From positions 248,001-312,000 of the forward strand of contig NZ_BMSA01000002.1 in NCBI RefSeq assembly GCF_014648915.1: DNA of 64,000 nt, written 5' to 3'. This document shows, in pieces, positions 58,462-64,000 of the stretch. The notes under the pieces are model-generated. The model was not told the origin of the DNA. It searched no databases and saw nothing but the letters and a program-made list of their open reading frames with translations. Position numbers and translations under genes: made by a program. This DNA is from Streptomyces phaeofaciens (lineage in GTDB: Bacteria; Actinomycetota; Actinomycetes; Streptomycetales; Streptomycetaceae). Positions within the stretch are counted from its first letter, which is position 1. The number at the start of each line of letters is the position of its first letter.

Positions 58462-58995
58462 CTACTCGGCGAGGATCGCTTCCGCGTCCAGGGTCACGCC
58501 CACCGCCTGGATCACCGAGGCGATCTTGAAGGCCTCCTGGACGACCTCGCGGTCGACGCCGGCCTTGCGCAGGACCTGCTCGTGGGAGTCGAGGCACAGC
58601 CCGCAGCCGTTGATGGCGGAGACCGCGAACGACCACAGCTCGAAGTCGACCTTGTCGACGCCGGGGTTGCCGATGACGTTCATCCGCAGACCGGCCCGCA
58701 GGTTGCCGTACTCGTGGTCCGACAGCAGGTGCCGGGTGCGGTAGAAGACGTTGTTCATCGCCATGACGGCGGCCGCGGACTTCGCCGCGGTGTACGCCTG
58801 CGGCGACAGGTTCGCCCGGGCCTGAGGCGCCAGCTCGCGCAGCACGATCGGGGAGCGCGAGGCGATCGAGGTCGCCAGGACCGTGCCCCACAGCTGCTGC
58901 GCCGGCAGGTCGGAGTTGCCGATGACCGAGCCCAGGTTGAGCCGCAGGTCCTTGGCGTAGTCCGGTATCGCGGACTTCAGGCTGTCCAGTGACAT
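58462..58995 (-). CDS. ahpD: Alkyl hydroperoxide reductase AhpD
   Basis: 177 aa, matching mycobacterial AhpD. The active CxxC is C131-C134 in [15 protein letters not shown], with His138 and the upstream Glu119 (DFELW) completing the proton relay. AhpD reduces AhpC using electrons from dihydrolipoamide acyltransferase and lipoamide dehydrogenase. It is six bases downstream of ahpC and co-transcribed with it. Confidence 0.95.
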   Translation of the reverse strand: MSLDSLKSAIPDYAKDLRLNLGSVIGNSDLPAQQLWGTVLATSIASRSPIVLRELAPQARANLSPQAYTAAKSAAAVMAMNNVFYRTRHLLSDHEYGNLRAGLRMNVIGNPGVDKVDFELWSFAVSAINGCGLCLDSHEQVLRKAGVDREVVQEAFKIASVIQAVGVTLDAEAILAE

Positions 58996-59001
58996 CTCAG
59001 G

Positions 59002-59556
59002 TCACTCCCCGGCCAGCAGCTTGACCGGGTCGAGGGTGTCCTCGCCCTTGGACCAGTTGCAGGGGCACAGCTCGTCGGTCTGGAGGGCGTCCAGGACCCG
59101 CAGGACCTCCTTGGGGTTCCGGCCGACGGAGCCCGCGGTGACCATCGTGAACTGGATCTCGTGGTTCGGGTCGACGATGAAGACGGCGCGCTGCGCGAAG
59201 CCGTCCTCGCCCTCGATGCCCAGGTCGCGCATGAGCTCGTGCTTGGAGTCCGCCAGCATCGGGAACGGCAGGTCCGTCAGGTCCGGGTGGTCCTTGCGCC
59301 AGGCGTGGTGGACGAACTCGGAGTCACCGGAGAAGCCGAGGATCTGCGCGTCACGGTCGGCGAACTCGTCGTTCAGCTTGCCGAACGCGGCGATCTCGGT
59401 GGGGCAGACGAAGGTGAAGTCCTTGGGCCACGCGAAGACCACCAGCCACTTGCCCTCGTAGGACTTGTGGTGGATCCGCTCGAACTCCTTGCCCTGCTCC
59501 AGCGAGACACAGGCGGTCAGTTCGAAGGTGGGGAACTTGTCACCAACAGTGAGCAC
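59002..59556 (-). CDS. ahpC: Alkyl hydroperoxide reductase subunit AhpC
   Basis: 184 aa, typical 2-Cys peroxiredoxin. Peroxidatic Cys51 lies in DFTFVCPTEIAAFG; the resolving Cys164 is in DELCPCNWSKG. The GDSEFVHHAWR and PFPMLADSKHELMRDLGI segments are standard. It removes hydroperoxides in the cytosol with AhpD as reductant. Its ATG 59556 has GGAGA upstream (AAGGAGAGCGTG). The gene is divergent from oxyR across 133 bases. Confidence 0.96.
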   Translation of the reverse strand: MLTVGDKFPTFELTACVSLEQGKEFERIHHKSYEGKWLVVFAWPKDFTFVCPTEIAAFGKLNDEFADRDAQILGFSGDSEFVHHAWRKDHPDLTDLPFPMLADSKHELMRDLGIEGEDGFAQRAVFIVDPNHEIQFTMVTAGSVGRNPKEVLRVLDALQTDELCPCNWSKGEDTLDPVKLLAGE

Positions 59557-59689
59557 ACGCTCTCCTTGCAGCGAGGGGGTGTCCGGATCGCGGACACCGC
59601 CCTGGGGTCGGTCGGCCTCGATCGTGGCACAAGGTGCATTGATTCAGGAAATGGCTACACTCGATTGTGTTGATCGGAGGTGGCTATCA
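59557..59689. promoter_or_regulatory. Shared oxyR-ahpC divergent promoter region
   Basis: 133 bases between divergent oxyR and ahpC. The less GC-rich part near 59635-59690 (ATTGATTCAGGAAATGGCTACA, cut here to its core AAATGGCTACA at 59649) is the likely OxyR-binding region. In S. coelicolor OxyR activates ahpCD from this gap. I did not identify the exact operator bases. Confidence 0.6.
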
Positions 59690-60664
59690 GTGACCGTGAG
59701 TAATTCCGGCCCCATGGGCATGGGCGCCAAGCGGCGCCAGCCCAGTCTGTCCCAGCTGCGGGCCTTCGCGGCCGTCGCGGAGCATCTGCACTTCCGGGAG
59801 GCGGCCGCCGCCATCGGCATGAGCCAGCCCGCCCTCTCCGGCGCCGTCTCCGCCCTGGAGGAGACCCTCGGCGTCACCCTGCTGGAGCGCACCACCCGCA
59901 AGGTGCTGCTCTCCCCGGCCGGCGAGCGCCTCGCCGTCCGGGCCCGGGCGGTGCTGGCCGAGGTCGGGGCGCTGCTGGAGGAGGCCGAGGCGGTCCGGGC
60001 GCCGTTCACCGGCGCGCTGCGCCTCGGCGTCATCCCGACCGTCGCGCCGTATCTGCTGCCGGCCGTGCTGCGGCTCGTCCACGACCGCTATCCGCAGCTC
60101 GACCTCCAGGTGCACGAGGAGCAGACCGCCACCCTGATCGACGGCCTGAACACCGGCCGGCTCGACCTGCTGCTGCTCGCCGTCCCTCTCGGTGTCCCCG
60201 GTGTCGTCGAACTTCCGCTCTTCGACGAGGACTTCGTGCTCGTCACGCCCCCCGAGCACCCGCTCGGCGGCCGGGCCGGCGTCCCGCGCGAGGCCCTCAA
60301 GGAGCTGAATCTGCTCCTCCTGGACGAAGGGCACTGTCTGCGCGACCAGGCCCTCGACATCTGCCGCGAGGCGGGCCGGGCGGACGCGCCGGTGACGACC
60401 ACCGCCGCCGGCCTTGCCACCCTCGTCCAGCTCGTCGCCGGCGGCCTCGGCTGCACCCTGCTGCCGCGCACCGCCGTCACCGTCGAGACCAGCCGCAGCA
60501 CCCAGCTGCGCACCGCCTCCTTCGCCGAACCCGCGCCCACCCGCCGGATCGCCTTCGCCCGGCGCACCGGCGCGGCCCGCGGCGCGGAGTACGAGGAACT
60601 CGCCGGCGCGCTGCGGGAGGCGCTGCGGCCGCTTCCGGTAAGGGTTCTCGGGGGTGACGACTGA
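59690..60664 (+). CDS. oxyR: Peroxide sensor OxyR (LysR family)
   Basis: 324 aa. N-terminal LysR helix-turn-helix (~18-78; LSQLRAFAAVAEHLHFREAAAAIGMSQPALSGAVSALEE). The effector domain contains C216 and C225 in GHCLRDQALDIC, equivalent to the redox pair C199/C208 of E. coli OxyR, so this is a true peroxide sensor rather than a generic LysR protein. GTG 59690 has GGAGG (59676-59680). It controls ahpCD across the divergent gap. Confidence 0.94.
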   Translation: MTVSNSGPMGMGAKRRQPSLSQLRAFAAVAEHLHFREAAAAIGMSQPALSGAVSALEETLGVTLLERTTRKVLLSPAGERLAVRARAVLAEVGALLEEAEAVRAPFTGALRLGVIPTVAPYLLPAVLRLVHDRYPQLDLQVHEEQTATLIDGLNTGRLDLLLLAVPLGVPGVVELPLFDEDFVLVTPPEHPLGGRAGVPREALKELNLLLLDEGHCLRDQALDICREAGRADAPVTTTAAGLATLVQLVAGGLGCTLLPRTAVTVETSRSTQLRTASFAEPAPTRRIAFARRTGAARGAEYEELAGALREALRPLPVRVLGGDD

Positions 60665-60853
60665 TGTCCGCCAACCGGTCAAATGCGCACCCGACAAAGA
60701 GAATTCGGCCCACCGCCGGAGCAACTTCCGTCACCTGAGAGCAGCTCGGAAATCCGCCGTGGGTATATGCGCCCCGGCTGATACACATTCCCTCCTCAGC
60801 GCTACGCGTCAGGCGTTTGTGCGATCCGCGGGTGCCACCTGTCAAGGGGAGTG
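60665..60853 (+). other. Gap between oxyR and the PATAN-like gene
   Basis: 189 bases without a gene, partly AT-richer than the flanks (60680-60800). It probably contains the promoter of the next operon; no hexamer pair stands out. Confidence 0.35.
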
Positions 60854-61810
60854 ATGTCGGGCTACGAGCTGCTGGCACGCGACCTCGCCGCGTGCGGACG
60901 CGACGGCTTCACCGGGGAGGTGCGGGTCACCGGCCTGCCCGGCGGCACCTTCCACTTCCGCGGCGGGCTGGTCGTCGCCGTCGAGTCGCCGGGCGCGCCC
61001 GGACCGGAGGCCCTGCTGCTGCGCTCCGGACGGATCGGCGGCGAGGAGTGGGCCGGGCTGGTACGCGAGTCCGGCGGGGCGCGCTGGCCGGCCGCGGGAC
61101 TCATCGCCCAGGGCTACGCGGGGGCCGCTCAGCTCCGGGTGGTCTGCGCGATGGCCCTTCAGGACGCCGTGTTCGCGGTTGTCGCGGGCAGCGTCGACGG
61201 CTGTGAACGCGCTCCGTCCGACGGGCCGCCGCCGGCCACGATCGCCGTCGGCGAACCCCCGACGCGGCTGCTCCAGGAGGCGTCCCGCAAGCTCGCCGCG
61301 CTGCTGGCGCTGCCGTGCCCGGTACGCCCGGAGCGTGAGCGTCCGGTGCCGGCCGCCCTCTCCTACGCGGCCGGCCGGCTGGGCCCGCTGCAGCGGGAGG
61401 TGCTCACCCACGCCGACGGCCGGCGCACCGCCCGCGATCTCGCCTTCCGTACCGGGCGCGGGGTGTACACCGTCACGGTCGAGGTGGCGCGGATGCTCGG
61501 CGACGGGCTCCTGGAGTGCGCGGGCGCGCCCGCCCCGATCCCGGTGCGGGTGCCGCCCGGCGGGCACGGCGTCCGCCCCCGGGAACCGGCCTCGCCGCCG
61601 CCTCCCGTCCCCGTCCCGCCGTCCGGCCCGCCCCCGTCCCCGGCGACCCTGCCCCGGCGCCGTCCGGGTGCCAGTGGCATCACCGAGGCGCTCGCGCCGG
61701 ACCGCGGGGACGTTGCCGGGAACGGTGCCGAGGCCACCCCCGGAGAGAGACCGGAAAGCCAAACCGGCTGGAAGGAGTTCTTCCGCCTGCGGAACCCGAC
61801 GACGAAATGA
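60854..61810 (+). CDS. PATAN/DUF4388-like regulatory protein
   Basis: 318 aa. The N-terminal ~90 residues have the pattern LARDLAACGRDGFTGEVRVTG, GTFHFRGGLVVAVESPGAPGPEALLLRSGRIGGEEW, as in PATAN/DUF4388 domains that control multi-protein assemblies. A helical middle part contains a winged-helix-like segment (LGPLQREVLTHADGRRTARDLAFRTGRGVYTVTVEVARML). The last ~95 residues are Pro-rich and disordered. ATG 60854 is preferred over GTG 60851. Two roadblock genes follow, so it may be part of a small signalling module. Domain naming is by pattern only. Confidence 0.68.
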   Translation: MSGYELLARDLAACGRDGFTGEVRVTGLPGGTFHFRGGLVVAVESPGAPGPEALLLRSGRIGGEEWAGLVRESGGARWPAAGLIAQGYAGAAQLRVVCAMALQDAVFAVVAGSVDGCERAPSDGPPPATIAVGEPPTRLLQEASRKLAALLALPCPVRPERERPVPAALSYAAGRLGPLQREVLTHADGRRTARDLAFRTGRGVYTVTVEVARMLGDGLLECAGAPAPIPVRVPPGGHGVRPREPASPPPPVPVPPSGPPPSPATLPRRRPGASGITEALAPDRGDVAGNGAEATPGERPESQTGWKEFFRLRNPTTK

Positions 61811-61879
61811 CGATCCGGCCGAACCCGGACCGAGAAGCGCGCAGGCCCTCACCGAACCCGAACCCGCCCCCACCGAAAT

Positions 61880-61912
61880 CCCACCGAGAACGCACCGAGA
61901 ACGCACCGAGAA
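61880..61912 (+). repeat. 11-bp tandem repeat upstream of roadblock gene
   Basis: Three copies of CGCACCGAGAA (the first starting CCCACCGAGAA) run back to back in the 178-base gap. Related CACCGAAA words lie on either side (61871, 61928). Confidence 0.6.
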
Positions 61913-61988
61913 CCCCACCAAATTCCACACCGAAACCCCCACAGAATCCAGACGGTCAAATGCGATCAGAAATAGGGGAGTTGCATCC

Positions 61989-62402
61989 ATGGACCATAAA
62001 GCCCTCGCACGGGAGATGCGTGGCCTGCGTGAGCAGGTGAGCGGCATCACCGACACCGCGGTCGCGGCCGCGGACGGGCTGCTCATCGCGGCCGACACCG
62101 CCGACTCCATCGACCCGGAGGGCCTCGCCGCCCTCGCCGCGGCGGGCCTCGGCCTCGCCCGCCGCACCGCGGAGGCCACCGCCCGCGGCGCCCTGCACCG
62201 CACGGTCGCCTACGGCAGCCACGGCTGCGCCGCGTTCTACGCGGTCGGCGACACCGCGCTGATGGTCGTCCTCGGGGACGAGGGCATGGATGTGGACCGC
62301 CTGCACACGGCGACCCAGCCGGCCCTGCGCCGCATCGATCTGATCCTCACCGACCGGGCCGGGACGGCCCAGCAGTCCGAGAAGGCAGCCGAAGGAGTCT
62401 GA
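61989..62402 (+). CDS. Roadblock/LC7-domain protein 1
   Basis: 137 aa. A roadblock fold is visible: LREQVSGITDTAVAAADGLLIAAD, DPEGLAALAAAGLGLARRTAEATARGALHRTVAYGSHGCAAFYAVGDTALMVVLG, then a helix ending RIDLILTDR. Such proteins pair with small GTPases; in Streptomyces conservons (CvnB) they accompany a kinase, DUF742 protein and GTPase. None of those is present here. RBS GGGGAG before ATG 61989. Confidence 0.85.
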   Translation: MDHKALAREMRGLREQVSGITDTAVAAADGLLIAADTADSIDPEGLAALAAAGLGLARRTAEATARGALHRTVAYGSHGCAAFYAVGDTALMVVLGDEGMDVDRLHTATQPALRRIDLILTDRAGTAQQSEKAAEGV

Positions 62403-62406
62403 AGGG

Positions 62407-62835
62407 ATGGCGACGAAGCGTATGACCCCAGGTTTCTCCGACCAGGTGATGGGCCTGGTCAAGTCGTTGCGTACGGATGCCCCCGACTGCGTCGCCTCCG
62501 GCGTCGTCGACATGTCCACGGGCATGCTGCTCTCCTACGAGACCGTCGACAATCACCCGCCCGAGGTCCTCGACCTGCTGGCGGGCGCGACCCTCGACCT
62601 GTTCCAGGGCCGTACGGTCGTGATGATCGAGGACGTCTTCAAGGAGCGGCGCGGGATCCAGAGCGACAACCACTTCTTCCAGGAGATCCTCGTCAACAGC
62701 GAGAACCTCACCCACCTGTTCGTGAGGATGACCGAGCAGCAGGACGTCGTCGCGGTGGTCGTCTGCCGTAAGTCCGTCAACGTGGGGATGCTGTTCGCGC
62801 AGGTGCGGAGGGTGGTGCGGGAGTACCAGCTGTGA
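62407..62835 (+). CDS. Roadblock/LC7-like protein 2
   Basis: 142 aa. Starts four bases after the first roadblock gene with GAAGGG as RBS. The pattern (LRTDAPDCVASGVVDMSTGMLLSYETVD, PEVLDLLAGATLDLFQG, FFQEILVNSENLTHLFVRMTEQQDVVAVVVCRKSVNVGMLFAQVRRV) is a diverged roadblock fold. It probably forms a heterodimer with the first protein. Ends at a strong hairpin. Confidence 0.8.
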   Translation: MATKRMTPGFSDQVMGLVKSLRTDAPDCVASGVVDMSTGMLLSYETVDNHPPEVLDLLAGATLDLFQGRTVVMIEDVFKERRGIQSDNHFFQEILVNSENLTHLFVRMTEQQDVVAVVVCRKSVNVGMLFAQVRRVVREYQL

Positions 62836-62842
62836 GCACGAA

Positions 62843-62870
62843 CGGTCCCTCCCCGGGCGGGGAGGGACCG
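62843..62870. terminator. Terminator between roadblock and FtsX-type genes
   Basis: CGGTCCCTCCCC (62843-62854), loop GGGC, GGGGAGGGACCG (62859-62870), a perfect 12-bp stem between convergent genes. Confidence 0.8.
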
Positions 62871-62920
62871 TGAGCCCGTGATGCGTGCGGCCGTGGCGCG
62901 GGAAGGCCCGGCCCGGGAGG

Positions 62921-64000
62921 CTATTCCGTGCGCAGCCCGTCCGGCCGCATCAGCCGCATCAGCGGCGGCAGGCTCAGCAGCGTCACCACCAGGACGACCG
63001 CCGCGCCGGCCCCCGTCATCGACAGCACGCTGCTCCAGTCGATGCCGACCGGCGTGTCCGTCATCTTCAGCAGGATCGCGCCCAGCGTGAGCCCCACGGC
63101 CATGGCCAGCAGCAGGCCCAGCGTGATCGGGATCGCCGTCTGCCACAGCACCGACAGGCCCAGCGTGCGGCGCCGGGTGCCGAAGGCGACCAGGGACGAC
63201 AGCAGTTTGCGGCGCTCGCGCAGTTGCTCCAGCTGCGCGACCAGCAGGCTCGCCCCGATCAGCAGCAGCACACAGATCGCGCCGACGAGCAGCCCCGTGC
63301 GGAGGGACTCGAACTTGTCGGACGTCGTCGAGGCCGTCCACGCCGTGGGGTCGGCCAGCGGGTTGACCGCGGCGGCGGTGTTGCGGGCGTACTCGAACGC
63401 GTCGGGCACGGACTGGTCGATCGACAGGTACAGCTCGCCGCGGACCATGCCCTCGAAGTCCTTCGGCAGGGCGGCCGGTGTCATCAGGAAGCCGCCGCGC
63501 CTGCTGCCGGTCGGGTCCTCGATCGACCGCACCTGGGTGATGCCCGCCGGGACGGTCCAGGTGGCCTCCTTCTCGGGTGCGGAGGCGGGTCCGGAGGTGG
63601 GCGACTCGATGTACAGCATCTTGCCGGGCACGTTCATCTTCGGCCCGTCGACGGAGTACTCGCTGCCGTCGAGGACGAACCGGTCGCCGTCCTTGCACGA
63701 GGGCAGCTTCGCCACCTCGCGCAGCGCGGCACAGTCGCCGACGGTCAGCTCGGCCGCGAGCTGCGGGCCGTTCTCGCTGTTCCAGGAGGCGTCACCGAGG
63801 TAGCTCTCCCACACGGCGGTGACCTTCCGCACGCCCTTGGTGTCGGTGAACTTCTCGACGGTCGCCGCCATCGGGGCGTCGGCCGGAACGGTCACCTGCA
63901 TCTGCGCCCGGCTGAGGTCCTGGGCGGTGGACTTGGTGTACTGGCCGTCGACCCCGGCGAACAGCATCTGAAGGGCGATCGCGCCGGCCACCGCGACCGC
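62921..64000 (-). CDS. FtsX/MacB-type ABC transporter permease, C-terminal part
   Basis: At least 360 aa; the 5' part lies beyond 64000. An extracytoplasmic domain with two Cys (GDCAAL, PSCKDG) precedes the three-helix FtsX permease block: LRTGLLVGAICVLLLIGASLLVAQLEQLRERRKLLSSLVAFGTRRRTLGLSVLWQ, AIPITLGLLLAMAVGLTLGAILL and GAGAAVVLVVTLLSLPPLMRLMRPDGLRTE. Permeases of this group work with an ABC ATPase in antibiotic-peptide resistance or wall-lipid export. The ATPase gene would be expected upstream, off the window. Confidence 0.85.
   Translation of the reverse strand, partial: AVAVAGAIALQMLFAGVDGQYTKSTAQDLSRAQMQVTVPADAPMAATVEKFTDTKGVRKVTAVWESYLGDASWNSENGPQLAAELTVGDCAALREVAKLPSCKDGDRFVLDGSEYSVDGPKMNVPGKMLYIESPTSGPASAPEKEATWTVPAGITQVRSIEDPTGSRRGGFLMTPAALPKDFEGMVRGELYLSIDQSVPDAFEYARNTAAAVNPLADPTAWTASTTSDKFESLRTGLLVGAICVLLLIGASLLVAQLEQLRERRKLLSSLVAFGTRRRTLGLSVLWQTAIPITLGLLLAMAVGLTLGAILLKMTDTPVGIDWSSVLSMTGAGAAVVLVVTLLSLPPLMRLMRPDGLRTE

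Overview
The window is very GC-rich, has strong third-position G/C bias, uses many GTG starts and one TTG start, and carries typical actinomycete gene families. It reads as Streptomyces chromosome. The order ahpD-ahpC-(divergent) oxyR at 58.5-60.7 kb matches the peroxide-stress locus described in Streptomyces coelicolor. I see no rRNA, tRNA, CRISPR array, insertion sequence or phage, so this looks like core chromosome with lineage-specific insertions. Coding is nearly continuous. The only non-coding stretches above 300 bases are near 9.6, 19.9, 51.8, 53.4 and 55.0 kb.

Layout. 0-5 kb: end of a polyprenyl-phosphate glycosyltransferase, a GT-C membrane glycosyltransferase with a TPR protein, a small orphan with a palindromic promoter, an AlaA-like aminotransferase and a leaderless membrane protein. 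5.1-9.6 kb: a translationally coupled molybdenum hydroxylase operon (FAD subunit, fused [2Fe-2S]-molybdopterin subunit, membrane protein with two monooxygenase-like domains). 10-18 kb: a secreted protease, then two divergent units that look like D-amino-acid or sugar-acid catabolism: N-acyl-D-amino-acid deacylase and D-serine-dehydratase-like PLP enzyme against PfkB kinase, IclR regulator, RidA and GntP/DsdX-family permease. 18-30 kb: a secreted M14 carboxypeptidase, an ATP-binding LuxR regulator, MEDS and HATPase signalling proteins, an unusual Nramp homologue, a SigE-type ECF sigma factor with a membrane partner, and a GH18 chitinase under a DasR-type operator.

30-41.6 kb: a complete-looking tad/Flp pilus locus with its own two-component system, Flp pilin, TadE/TadF/TadG pseudopilins, a lipoprotein and an OmpA-like protein, but no prepilin peptidase. 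Its TadE gene carries a 14-copy octapeptide repeat in front of the pilin domain. Facing it at 41.7-48.6 kb is a tandem duplication of a three-gene cassette: a small MAWEEWER protein, a 725-763 aa protein with a WxG-type N-terminus, and a membrane-anchored protein. This is the best candidate in the window for an undescribed, probably exported, system.

48.7-64 kb: DUF192 protein, RibD-type reductase, methyltransferase, winged-helix protein, a non-coding region holding an intrinsic terminator with no gene before it, an UppS-type prenyltransferase, a PIN-PhoH ATPase, two tandem SLT-domain cell-wall lytic proteins behind a long leader, an AI-2E-family membrane protein, ahpD-ahpC and oxyR, a three-gene PATAN-like/roadblock unit, and the 3' end of an FtsX-type permease gene running off the window.
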